A stretch of DNA of 64,000 nucleotides from contig MU400590.1 of assembly GCA_022578965.1 (NCBI GenBank), forward strand, positions 1 through 64,000, written 5' to 3'. Of this stretch, positions 9,997-21,307 are shown piece after piece; positions within the stretch are counted from its first letter, which is position 1, and each line of letters begins with the position of its first letter. A program made the position numbers and the translations under genes. Under the pieces are notes generated by a model. It saw only the letters and a list, made by a program, of their open reading frames with translations, had not been told where the DNA came from and did not search any database. The DNA is from Xylaria sp. FL1777 (Eukaryota; Ascomycota; Sordariomycetes; Xylariales; Xylariaceae).

Positions 9997-10959
9997 ATGG
10001 ACTTATGTCTTGAAACGGCAGCTCGTGCTGTGCAAGCAAGGAGTCGCATTCGCAGCTATATTTACCAAACTCCTCTCGTTCCATCGAGAGCTACTAAAAA
10101 GTCTACCACTTTGAAGGTTCTCTTCAAACTAGAGAATTTTCAAACCACGGGATCATTTAAGCTCAGGGGCGCAATATCTAAATTATCTTCCCAGCCTGAT
10201 CATGGACGATTAATTACGGCATCGTCAGGTAATCACGGAATTGGTGCCGCATTCGCGTCGCAAGCTCTCTCCAAACACCTCACCATCGTGCTTCCAGAAA
10301 CGGTTGTGCCCGAAAAATTAGAAAGGATCCGATCGTACGGAGTAGATGTGATTCTACATGGTAATGAGACGGGTCTCGCAGAACAGCACGCCCAGCAACT
10401 CGCCAAGTCTCACGGTTATACCTACATTTCCCCCTACAATGATCCTGATGTCATAGCAGGACAAGGGACGATCGGTCTTGAGATCCTAGAGCAATGCGGG
10501 CAAGTGGACAATGTTTTCGTCTCCATGGGGGGTGGTGGTTTAATTAGTGGCATTGGGGCAGTCATGAAAGCCTTTAGTCCACGTACGAGTATATACGGTG
10601 TGGCAGCGACCAACTCAAAGGCCCTTGCCGAATCCATGGCCACGGGTTGTGTAGTTGACACAGAACATCACAGCACCCTAGCCGATGCTGTGGCGGGTGG
10701 TATCGATGCGGATACAATCACACTCCCACTGGCGATGTCTGTTGTAGACCATGTCGTGGAATGTGACGAAGAAGAGATTAAGATGGCCTTGAGAGAGCTT
10801 GCTTTTAACGAGAATCTGATTGTCGAAGGTTCTGCCGCTCTTGCCTTTGCCGGCTTCACCAAGGTTGCGCATACATTGGGCGGTGAATCCACTGTCATTC
10901 TTATTTGCGGGGGGAATTTTAACCGAGATATCATCATGAATGCAATTCTCGGTCACTAA
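9997..10959 (+). CDS. PLP-dependent serine/threonine dehydratase-like enzyme
   Basis: This is a 320-residue, intron-free frame with the fold type II PLP signature. The Schiff-base lysine lies in TGSFKLRGA (Lys55), the substrate loop is SSGNHG (76-81), and the phosphate-binding glycine loop is SMGGGGLISG (about 175-184). It lacks the C-terminal ACT-like regulatory domain of biosynthetic threonine deaminase. It therefore resembles the short catabolic class (L-serine/L-threonine ammonia-lyase, threo-3-hydroxyaspartate dehydratase, serine racemase). The likely reaction is removal of ammonia from a hydroxy amino acid; the substrate cannot be fixed from sequence. The gene is wholly intact while its neighbours on both sides are remnants, which suggests selection or recent arrival. 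Confidence 0.85.
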   Translation: MDLCLETAARAVQARSRIRSYIYQTPLVPSRATKKSTTLKVLFKLENFQTTGSFKLRGAISKLSSQPDHGRLITASSGNHGIGAAFASQALSKHLTIVLPETVVPEKLERIRSYGVDVILHGNETGLAEQHAQQLAKSHGYTYISPYNDPDVIAGQGTIGLEILEQCGQVDNVFVSMGGGGLISGIGAVMKAFSPRTSIYGVAATNSKALAESMATGCVVDTEHHSTLADAVAGGIDADTITLPLAMSVVDHVVECDEEEIKMALRELAFNENLIVEGSAALAFAGFTKVAHTLGGESTVILICGGNFNRDIIMNAILGH

Positions 10960-11450
10960 TAGAATTCGGTACGATCTTGCTGTCCATCACTATCCAAATT
11001 TGACCTATGAGCTGGCTTCCCATTGTCGACGACCATAGAAAGATAACTGCTGATGCACATTTCATGGAAAACGTCCATCGATCAGGCTTCATTTCCCTGT
11101 AGTCGATTAGTCAGCGACGACTGCCTTTCATCGCCGCCACATTCCATTCCCAAACCTTGGCACCGAACTCGTCATCGTAGCATTGTGGATGTGGTGGTCA
11201 ACTCCCAAATTTGCTCGATTCAAGGTAAGCAAACCCTCACAGATACATGGTATAAAGGTGAACACACGCACGTGGAACTAAAGAGGAGCCGTTAATCCCC
11301 CCCCAAAAAAAGAGCTGGGGTGGTCCCTGCAAAGACGTGTGTCAAGGCGCCGTACTGGACTGGTTTGTATTACTCGCTGTACGCCTTAATCATTGAGCTG
11401 CAGATGAGAATTAGGGACGTAGGTGAATGTAAAGGTGAATAGCCATACAT
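10960..11450. other. Gene-free stretch downstream of the dehydratase
   Basis: I see nothing specific apart from a CCCCCCCCAAAAAAA run near 11298. Confidence 0.4.
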
Positions 11451-11732
11451 TCAGAACCCACATGACGGGCCCGGAATACCAAGCTTGTGGGTGAGGTTTG
11501 GCTGTACGGATCCTGGATGCGGTGCTAGACTCAAAATTTCCGGATGTCGTCTCGCAAGCTGGCGTATTAGGAGTATAACCCCAATCTTGCTCTGCCCGTA
11601 ACGTTGAAAACGGCTCTGTGATGCCCCGACAGTACTATCATTGAGAGGGATACCGGACTTCGGAGCTTGCTTAGCCCCATTAGACGAAGTGTTCATGATG
11701 TGTACACTAAGGATTATATAGGGGTTGTTCAC
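11451..11732 (-). pseudogene. Short-chain dehydrogenase fragment
   Basis: The 93-residue frame contains the catalytic YxxxK of retinol-dehydrogenase-like SDRs (RYGQSK), the preceding NTSSNG strand with its catalytic-type serine, and the following LARRHPEILSLAPHPGSVQ block. The NAD(P)-binding Rossmann half (the TGxxxGIG region, about 130 residues) is missing upstream. The C-terminal end also stops early, after PGPSCGF. I searched the adjoining 250 bases on the same strand and saw no Rossmann motif. This is a gene fragment, not an enzyme. Confidence 0.6.
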
Positions 11733-12508
11733 ACTTGTCTATTTATATTCTTTTGAATGTTGCCTCGTGTACTCGAAGTCATGATAACCCGCGGCCATGA
11801 TGCTTTCGAAGCAAGGGAATAAAGGTACGGGTTACAATGTTATTAGATGTTACAGCATTGTTCAAATTAGAATTAGAGGTTCTACGCAGCTCCTCCCTCT
11901 CGGTCCGGCATGAGCCTCATAGGTGGTATCCATAGCGATGTTTAAATCCCGGACGTCGCGGTGGTGCATAAAGGTTTGACGTTCCATGGAACATTCATGT
12001 ATACTTGAGAACAGACCGATGAGCTCATCAAGCGTCTTGAGAGCAGCATACTCCCAGTCGAAGACCGTGGTGGGTTCGAAATTGAAGGAGATTTTAATCT
12101 GGAGCAATAAGAGGAGGCATTGGAGCATGCCTATACCAGAAGGGACCAAAGGAGGCTTCATATTTCATAACGAGCAGGGCTACATAAGTATAATGAGGGC
12201 CTGATATACTAGAGCAAGGTATTGAGAGACAAGGTGAGCAAAGTCATAAAAGTCGCCGAAAGTAATGTCATTTAACAGCAGCCAGCTCATACAACTTCTT
12301 GTTCTCTCGAGAGTTCACGTGCCGTCCACGTAGAACGTTACTTATCTGAGAAAACGGCGAGACCCAGGCTTAGGCAAGACACAGCTGGAGAGGCCTTCTG
12401 AGCATATTCAAGGGCCGCCATACTAGGATAGGCTGATAATCACTCAATTCAAATGATGTCATATTCACGGCAAGAACGTCTTATTACGTCCATGGATCAC
12501 TCGTCGCA
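11733..12508. other. Gene-poor boundary between accessory and housekeeping parts
   Basis: A 99-codon minus-strand frame (12161-11862) is present but unrecognised. It contains a FEPTTVFDWEYAALKTLDEL stretch that could be a protein fragment, but I cannot assign it. Nothing else is supported. Confidence 0.35.
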
Positions 12509-15052
12509 TCAATTCATAAATTTCCCACCACATCCACCACACAGCTCTGATGAGATATCCTGCTCGATGATATCTTTCAGTTGGGGAGCAATATTTAGCA
12601 ATTCCTCGGATTTGAGGCACTGCATGCCGCAGACTCCGCAAGTTCGCGAGACATTAGGAGCGACGATAGGGACACCAGTATTTGCACAATTTTCTGTTAA
12701 AAGGGGGGGAAAGAATGGACTAAATTAGCCCATGAAGTTAGGGACGGGGTGAAAAAGAAGACTAACCAAAGACATGTCCATTATCACAGCAAGACGAACT
12801 GTCATTGTCCCGGGGAAGAAGTGGTAATTCGCAAAAGACACAGTGCTGTCTCCGAGTGATGAGTTCAAACTGATCCCTCAGCGCCGCACGGTCATCACCA
12901 TGGGTTCGAACCGGTATGCTAAAACCTGGGACGGGAGGTCCATCACCATACATCCATTCCCAGGCCTTCGCCTCCGTGCTCAACGTTTTCGATATGTTTT
13001 CAAGTTCATCCTCGCCCCCAGTCCGGGAATGAGCATGCGCGCCGAAGAGAACGCGACATTTGAGCCCAGCAAAGGTATCCCTCTCGAGCTCGAGATTACT
13101 ATGCTGGCTGATAAAAACTGCACTGGTGCCGCCTGCGGGACTAGCCGTAAGACCCCAGATGCGGACGCGATGCAGATGGACCTGGTCCTCAGTGTCGACG
13201 CCGCGGATACCGAAGAAGTTGGCTTTAGCCTCGTCTTCCTCTTCAGAGTCAGAGTCCAAGCCACTGTCGAAGTCGTCGTCTTCGTCCGCTTCCTCATCGG
13301 AATCGAAGCCCGTCTCACCACGGCCATTTGGGCCGTCATTCCCTTGACGATGAGCAAGTGCACGGGGGAGCTGGTGCTCGATGATCTGGCTGATTTCTGT
13401 AGCCCAGTGCTGGCTGTCAACGGAGACTTCGGGATTTGGTGGAAGGATGAGGTTTGTTTGATGCCAGCCCGAGTTATCGTATGTGGCAGAGAGGCGAACG
13501 AGGGTGTAGGATGGCGTAGCGGTGTTCTGGGAAGATGATGGGGGGTGGACGATCAATCCTATACTTATCAGTAAGATATAATAGAAATGGATAGTACAAC
13601 GGATGAGAACAAACCTGTGATGGGGTTTTCCATATGTATCATGTCTTGTTGTGATGGATACGTAGTTGCACATCTGTCCGTCGTATGCCGAGGAACAGGA
13701 GAGGTGTGGTCGAATGGCAACTCGAAAGCCTGGACTTTAGTAGGTGATGCAATAACGCCTCTACATATGCTGGATCCAGGTACCGTCCAAATCTAAGTCA
13801 TGATTAGTTTTATCGCCAATGGGAACATGATACGCACCTTGTCCTCCCAAACCACGAATGCGTCGGTCGAGAGGTGGAGACATACACCGCTCGCGTCGGC
13901 GCGATTAACATGGACATTAGGCAGGTCAAGTCCATCTCCCGATACATCAACAGTGATTTGCCTGAAGCCGATGTAGTTATGCGACACGTACGAAAGAATA
14001 CAAGTCAGTGAACTTCCTCTCCTTAACCAGGGACTCCAGCTCAGCGCGAACGAAGAACTAGCATATGCGTAATCGGGATCTGCGGGCTAGAGATGCCAGT
14101 AATCAGTCACGAACGGTGACAATTAAATTATCTAATTCTCGACACTTGGTAAGATACTCACATCCGTCAGCCTTGGATGAGGCCCATCGCCCATGAAGCG
14201 GGTGACCTCCAGAACCTTCCATGTTCCAGGATGCCCAGGAGGAGCCTTGGTATCATGAGTGGTGGAGACACGTAGGAGGACAATCTCACAATCACTGTTC
14301 AGATACGCCAAGAGAGCGCCATTACTGCCCGTGTCGGCGGCCCACGCAAACGCAGTGATACATTCCTTCTTATCGGGAGGGTCATGTCCCTCAACCGCAG
14401 GAACAAGCAATCCGGCGCCGACATGCCAGGCAGAGATCCAAGGACGCATGGAGCTGGCATTGCGGGCGCTAGAGGAGGCGATGATGTCGGGTGCGCCCTG
14501 GCAATACACAGTAATGATACCTGCGGACGTGAGGACAGCGAGCACGGAGCGGCTCAAGCGTCCTAGACCACCGGGTGACCATTGCAACGCGACGGTGTGG
14601 TTCAGGGTGCTGCCGTGCCCCGTGAGGACGCCGTTGCCTGCGCCGGTGAAGAACGAGTAACCGGCGAACTCCTGGCCGACGGCGTCAAAGAGGTGGCGGT
14701 TGAGCTCGGGGGGCTTGAGCGGGGCCACGGGGAAGCGTAGGGCGGCCTCGCTGTATTGTCGGGGCCCTTCATGACCGTTTATAACGGTAGAAGCAGGAGC
14801 AGAAGCAGAGAGCGAGAAGTCAGGGACGTAGATAAGCACACAGTCATCGCAGCCGATAGCCAATTCGTTGTCTGGCGACCATGTGATATTGTGAGTCGTC
14901 TTAGGCAAGACGGAGAGATGGATGGATTCTAGAGGGAGTGCGTTGGTCGGGTGCATCGAGACCGGAATGATGGGATGATATGAGGTCGGAAAAGGCTGGT
15001 GAGCTTGTATAATGCTCAGATGAGATGATGCCTGCTTTTCGTCTACTTGCAT
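12509..15052 (-). CDS. TFIIIC 90 kDa-type subunit (TFIIIC-delta / zf-TFIIIC)
   Basis: RNA polymerase III assembly factor TFIIIC component (GTF3C4/Sfc9-like), nuclear. I reconstruct five exons: 15052-14162, 14086-13838, 13792-13615, 13558-12767 and 12693-12509, giving 764 residues in frame throughout. All four introns have GT and AG ends. The N-terminal half is a degenerate beta-propeller (HNITWSPDNELAIGCDDCVLIYVP near residues 50-75). The middle has a very acidic linker (DSDEEADEDDDFDS). The C-terminus has the zf-TFIIIC cysteines: CVFCELPLL, CCDNGHVFENCANTGVP, RTCGVCGMQCL and ELCGGCGGKF. Length and architecture fit the family. The third coding block is joined by a very short 45-base intron (13793-13837). 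It is the first housekeeping gene after the decayed left part. Confidence 0.88.
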
Positions 15053-15653
15053 GAGTGTTATGTGTTGCCGTGATGGTCTTCATAAAGCGTCAAGGTGCAT
15101 TGGATTCTGAGTGCTCGTGATGGGACTTAAGAATCATAGCTGCGAGAAGGGATAATCTAATAATTAACATGTAAGGGAGGGGTATTACTTGTCGAGACAG
15201 AAGAGTTAATGGTACAACTATAATGATGGACCCCTCTGTACGGGGACTGGATGAAGATGAAAAAGTGTGCGATGGCCTGCCTGGAATGGTGTTGTAGATG
15301 AATGAATTAGTGCTCGACCTACTAGGTGCTCACCGTAGCAACGTAGCTCCAACTTCATCTCGTAATACTAAGTTACTCACTATAGTTACAACTAGAATAT
15401 ATCTGCATGATAAAATAGATGCTAATATACCTACATACACACATATACTTGGCTTATGGCATCCATGTTTTAGCTTGAATTTAAAAGTATTTCGGACGTT
15501 GGTCCTCCTATGTAGGAAACACGATAGAACAGTAGAACACTACAGCAATATTGCGACTCTTCATAAATTCTGTACATGAACTGCTACGATGCGCGGTCCT
15601 TTTAAATTAATTATTAACATTTCACTATCATCAAAATTCTAAATACACGTCTA
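15053..15653. other. Gap between the TFIIIC gene and GPI8
   Basis: It holds the upstream region of the minus-strand TFIIIC gene and the 3' side of GPI8. The 15300-15650 half is AT-rich. No gene is recognised. Confidence 0.4.
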
Positions 15654-16899
15654 TCACCTGTGAGGTCTTTCTAAATAGGAGCCCAAACTCCACAGGGCTG
15701 CACAACCAGCCAAAGTTGTTGCTCCCACTAATTTCTTGCTCCACCAGTTGTCATCTGTGAGGGACTTTGCAAGTTGAATTTTCTTCCTAGGTCGAGTATC
15801 AGGGTTGGCCGTTGTCGTGGCGTTCTTGGTCTCCAGATCCTGCTGGTCCGCCATGGCGCGTAATCGAGCGATAGCCCGACTAAGTGCCAGCATCTCTTCG
15901 TCTACCGTCGAGTTCTTGGCACCGTCTACCTCTATATTTTGAATGTTTCCAAAGAAATCCGTCAATAGTCTGCTCCGAGCGCCATCCGCACCACCGGGGA
16001 AGAGGTCATAGCGAACGCCCGCAGTGGAATGTATCTTCTCGTAGGTATAACTATCAAAGAGGTCGCCTACCGTCTTCTTGCTGCTCAGATCCCGCACCTC
16101 GGACTCCAGAAATTCGAGGTTGTAGTATGTATATCGGTCGATAACGGCTACTCCGACATCGTTGTCGGCATGATGGGAGTAGGATGACTGGTCAAGCTCG
16201 GAGGACCCCGTGGCAATGATATTGGGCGAGTACAGCTTGCTGTACATGGTATTGGCCTGGCATGTGTCGATCATAAAGAGGATTTCGTGATACCTATATG
16301 TTCATGGCATATGGTTAGCAACCGGGGATAAATAGGATTTGAATTTGTTCATCTCACCTCCTCTTCTCCCACATCTGCTCAAAAGCATCGGCTAGATCAA
16401 ACGCGCCGATCTCTTCGGCGTCTTGGAACTTTAAGAACTCATTACCGCCGTGGCCAGTCATGTATACCAAAATGTTGCTCCGGTCGTCGGTTAGGAGCCG
16501 TTTGCTTCTGGGCATCTCGTCACCCACGCGGTCGGTCAGCAAGCGAATGAAGTTCTCAACGGTGACCTCGTATCCGCGGTAGTCGACTTCGATATTGTCG
16601 CCATAGAGATCGACGGCGCGATCTGAATTACTGTAGACAGTGCCTGGGAAGGCGTTTCGAGGGTTGCAGGCCATGTCGTCGGGTAGCATCAAGATGATCT
16701 GCGAGTCGGGGATGCCGAGTCGTTTGACAGTTCGATACATGGATAGGACATTGGCGAGATGTCGGTAGTTGAACCAAAAACGCGAAGTGCCAACCAGGAC
16801 GGCCCAGTTGCTGGTGTGCTCGGCCGCGACATGGTGGACAGGGGCGAGGAGGGCAGATGTGAGGAGCACGGGTAGTTGGAGTATTCGTGGGAGCTTCAT
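15654..16899 (-). CDS. GPI8: GPI-anchor transamidase catalytic subunit
   Basis: Two exons, 16899-16358 and 16293-15654, with a 64-base GT-AG intron, give 393 residues. It is the caspase-like cysteine protease (peptidase C13) of the ER transamidase complex that cleaves the C-terminal signal of proteins and attaches the GPI anchor. Visible parts are a signal peptide (about 1-26, ending HHVAAEH), the conserved [17 protein letters not shown] start of the protease fold, catalytic His in YMTGHGG (about 150), catalytic Cys in [11 protein letters not shown] (about 192) and a C-terminal membrane segment (about 370-390). The length fits the yeast and human proteins. The intron falls between catalytic His and Cys. 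Identification is firm. Confidence 0.95.
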
Positions 16900-17999
16900 A
16901 TTGATTTATGTATCTTCAATTTTCTTTCCTCTTTCTTATTCTCGAAGTCGATCTCTAGCAAGTGAAATCGGCGTTTGAGATGTATTGACGCGGATGTAGG
17001 TTTTGGTTGAGGATGCTGATATGATGCTGCTGTTACTGGCGTGCGCCGTCAAGAACTAGGTACCTGCTAGGCTACTGCCCACCTATGCACTTGCTTACAT
17101 AAGTAATACCTACACTAGGTACCTACGGTAGGTAAACAATTCTAGTTGCCGCGGGCTGATTGGCGCTGCCGCCGCCGCTGCGCGTATACTTACTACATAC
17201 CTACCTTAGCGCCCCGGGGCGCTATGGTAGGTATCTGCTGTACCTACCTAAGTACCTAGCAGTGAGGGGCCTTGTAGAATACCTACTGCGTATGTACCTA
17301 GGTAAGTGCGTACTGCGTACTGCGTAGGGTATTACTATGTATACTAATACCTACGTACTATGTATTTATTTATGAGTAAGCTACACCTAAGACGGTATAA
17401 AGTAGATCCTGCACGTCTGGCTCTCAAGCATCACGTACAGTTTTCTTTGGTTGTTTTTCGAGCCGAGAGGCAAAATGCAAACGAAGGATGCTTGAAAGCT
17501 TATGTATGTTGTAGGATTTATTGACTAGAAACTGGAATATGGATTTGTCATCTAGTCAGTCTGATCCTATGAGCAGGACCTCCGGTCCCAAATATCAGCA
17601 TATTTAGTTTCTGCTACTTGTAAGATGTCACTTCTGTTCATTATCAAGCACGATGACATGAGCCACCTACATACCTAAAGTACTCTACATGTACCTAGCG
17701 TGATGAAAGAAAATCACATGCTCATTTCTTAGCTTGATCATACTACCTAGGTACCAAATACCTCATGTGGATTTGCGCTTATATCCTCATACACGACTGC
17801 TTGCATACCCTGGGTACTACAAATTCCAAGACTTGTCAAAGACGACTCAAACATCACCCCCATTGAAATACAAAAGCAGCCACATCACTTCCATCAGGTC
17901 ATTTCAATCACTTATATAACTACGTTCAACTCAGTAATATCTTAACTCCGTTCTGTTAGCTACTTCTCTATTGTCGTCTTAGCCTTGACTGCCGGTGCT
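16900..17999. repeat. Intergenic region with dense TACCTAGGTA-type palindromic repeats
   Basis: Between about 17055 and 17400, and again near 17670-17760, the sequence is crowded with short ACCTACC, TAGGTA and GTACCTA units in both orientations, interrupted by unrelated bases. It lies between two divergently transcribed genes (GPI8 on minus, the phosphatase on plus), so promoters must also lie here. No long inverted termini or coding capacity are visible. Confidence 0.6.
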
Positions 18000-20305
18000 A
18001 TGGGACGCCCCCCGGCCTATATCTTCGTGGTTAGGTGCGTTGTCTCGATAGCCTGTCCTTGCATTTGATTGTCTCGTTGCAGTACGGCACTATACACATA
18101 GTTTGCTTAACACGATTATGACGCTAACCACGTCCATCGATAATATACAGGCATGGAAACCGTCTTGATGCTGCCGACAAACAATGGCATCTGACCTCGC
18201 CAACACCTTATGATCCCCCTCTCACTTACGGGGGATGGATGCACTCCAGGACCGTGGGAGCGCGTATTGCTGCTATTCTTCGAGACGAAGCCGGAGCAGA
18301 AGCCGTCGACAGCCCCTCCAAATTCTTACCATCTACATCCCCATCCTTGTCGACATCGGCCTCTCGGAAGCGCCGACGCTTTCGTGTTGTCCTTCATAGT
18401 TCTCCGTTTCTTCGCTGTGTACAAACATCTATCGCCATCAGTGCCGGTCTTGCCTCGAATCCTCCATCCTCTTCCAACGCTGCCAGTCGTGAAGATTCTC
18501 TGCCGTCGTCGATACTAAGACCAACTTCACCACCGACCCAAGCGTCGTCCTTCTCGAACCCGGCCCTAACTAAAACCCGACCCGATGTTCTCACACCAGC
18601 TTCGACCAGTCCGTATGGCCCCCCCAGCCCTTCCAGACATATCGAGAAGGCTGTCCTTCGTCTGGACGCGTTCCTTGGCGAGTGGCTGTCTCCCGACTAT
18701 TTCGAACACATCACGCCGCCTCCGAAATCGGCACTTATGCTAGCTACTGCCAAGGCCGAGTTGTTGCGTCGGTCGAGCTATCACGACTACCCCCATTTTC
18801 ACGTGCGCGTACACTCGAGCGCATCCAGTCAGCTATGGGGTAACCTGTCAAGTCATGGTGGCATTCCAGGAACACCTCCCGTCCATGGCCCACACAGTAT
18901 TTCTAGTTTGGATACGCTGTCTCATGTTGTTGATAGTCTTCCCGGTCACGATAGCAACTCTAATGGGCATTCAGATTTGAAGGGAGTACGGGGAGCAGGT
19001 CACGAACATCACCCAGCTTCGGGTTACGTGTTTCCCGTTCCGTCTTATGCGCTGTCTACCACCGAACCCATACCCAAGGGCTACGTGGCCCATGCTCGAG
19101 ATGCTTGCGTGTCTATAGACTACCAGTGGGACTCTTCTCGAGACACTCTGATGTGGGGTGATGGAGGAACGCTACCAGAGGAATGGGCTTCCATGCACCA
19201 GAGGTTTAGAAGAGGCTTGAGGCGGTTAGTTGATTGGTATGGCTCAACCGAGAATGCAGGCGAAATGGTAACCAAGACCGCTCATACATCCCATCAGCCT
19301 CAACTAGAGTGTATCATCGACGGTAATGAAGAGGGAGAGATCGAGGATGTCGTTGTTCTCGTTTCGCATGGTGCTGGCTGTAATGCACTTATCGGCGCCC
19401 TCACACAGCAACCAGTACTCGCCGATATTGCCATGTCTTCTCTGACATTAGCCAAGAGACGAGCCGACTTTGATCCTCGAAATATCAGTCTCACCCGAGA
19501 AAAGTCGCTCACCTCTCTACACTCGGCCTTGCCCATGTCTAGGGCAACCATGCCGGAAATGTATGAGCTCAAGTTATTTGCTAATACCGACCATCTCACC
19601 GCATCTTCACCTGCAGCTCTCAGCCGTGCAGCATCTATGGCGGGACCGAGCTCACGCGCCCGTGTCACCAGTGGCTATACCTCTGCATTGAAAGAAATCA
19701 ACTTCGGCTCTCTGTATGGGGGATCGCCAGGAGGTGATCGTGGCCATTCATCAAATGCCTCCTTGGGTAGTATGAGACGATCCCCAGGATCACCGCCATT
19801 AGTCATGGGGCCATCTGTCTACAATGCGAACACCGGAGGGGTTACCGTTGGGAGTGGCATGTCGAGCTTCTCGGTAACTCGACCAGATCGTTCAGGTTCG
19901 GGTACCTGGGGCTTATGGAGTCCCAAGCAAGACGAAAACGATCATGACAAGGAACCAGAAGCATCCATGTTTCTCGATTTCAGCCACGAGAAAGTAATCA
20001 AAGATAAAGAAGTCAACAAGCCTCCTAAGAAAGATGAGAAGTCCTCGCTGCCCACCGATACTGACCAGCTAGCTCATACCATCCTAGCGTCTGATAGGAC
20101 AAGGATATCTACAACTGGCGACCAGAACGGGACGTCTGAACATCACCTTGACGAAGAACACGATAAATTTGACGAAGATATAGTTCCTCGTCTATGGGCT
20201 GGCACTGGAAATGGTCTATGGGGAGCGCCTAGACCACCAGGTGAAGCTGAACGTCTGCGCGACTTCAGTTCTAGTAAGAGACGGTGGACAGTCACCGAAC
20301 GATGA
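18000..20305 (+). CDS. Histidine-phosphatase (phosphoglycerate-mutase-like) family protein with long disordered tail
   Basis: Two exons: a 35-base first exon (18000-18034) and 18151-20305, giving 729 residues in frame. The intron (GTGCGT...ATACAG) splits the diagnostic RHG motif: exon 1 supplies FVVR and exon 2 HGNRLDAAD. The second catalytic block is VVLVSHGAGCNALIGALT near residue 420. Between them are a basic/serine-rich insertion (about 65-140) and another acidic, glycine-rich segment, so the catalytic domain is spread over about 430 residues. The last 300 residues are Ser/Gly/Asp-rich and look disordered. The fold is that of phosphoglycerate mutases and acid phosphatases, but the long insertions argue against a glycolytic mutase. 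It is a phosphatase of unknown substrate, conserved in type in filamentous fungi. Confidence 0.8.
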
Positions 20306-21307
20306 ACGATAAGTGTGTAATGCTATGCTAATGAAACAACGACGATGTATCCCTTCTACATATGCATACCGGCTAGTCCAAGGTATCTTAATATTCTCGC
20401 CTTTTTCGACAAGGAAAATTCGACACCAAGATTTTATGACCACTTCTACACCACACTCAATCATGACGTAATGGAATTTGGGCATTTTCATCAGCATCCA
20501 AGAACAAAAGTAATAGCATTAAAACAGCGATTGTGTGGTATAACTCTTCCGGGGAATAAGAGGAGGGTATTCAGTTGTTTCATTTTCTCAGTCCGCATGC
20601 GTTCAAGCCATAATTCATGATCGCGACAATGAACAATAAAATGTAATGTTGTGAGATTATCGGTTGTCTTAGGCCGAGAAACAAAACACCTAAATTAGGC
20701 CAGACACACATATGCCCGCGTATTTACATCTCTCCGTAAACACACTTTTTTCCAGTCGTACCAAGCAGATATGCCGATGGGTTTTTGACACGCGAGCCTG
20801 AGGTAATAATGAACAATATCAATATGAATACACCTCGCAGATCAAAAAAGTTGTGACGTAGCACCTGACGGAATGAAACTTGAATCTTGAGCTAAAGCCA
20901 TGAATTTGAATATGTGAGTTTGACAATTCTACTCTATCTCGTTCCGAAGTTCCCATGCTTTTTATATAGTACTGGTGACAAGTCGCCGCTTGGAACGAGC
21001 AATGAGGCGATTGTCTTTCACATTGGAAATGCTTTCTCGGGAACAAGTCCGGGGCTAACTGATCCTCGCTGCGTAGAGGGGTGAGAATCCCGGACTCAGG
21101 CCTGATTGTACATTACAATAAGTATCTGTGCAATCGAGTATTCCGCGCACACACGCGGTATGAATATCTGACAGTCTCTACTGGATGCGACACTCACCAG
21201 GCACTGGACTTGCCTCTTTGATCTCTGGGCCCAGAACTCGCATACCGGTAAGGAGCTGCCACATTCCCGAAGCCATGCCCGACGCCCGTAAAGAAATGGA
21301 TAGCACC
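20306..21307. other. Gap between convergent genes
   Basis: The phosphatase gene (plus) and the carrier gene (minus) point toward each other here, so this 1-kb stretch should hold both 3' untranslated regions. No further gene is recognised. Confidence 0.45.

Noticed and set aside
11862..12161. 99-codon minus-strand frame
   Set aside because: The sequence looks partly protein-like, but I could not match it to any family or find a continuation, so it is only mentioned in the gap entry.
12843..13538. 231-codon plus-strand frame
   Set aside because: It is antisense to the fourth TFIIIC exon, which has clear family motifs and splice sites.
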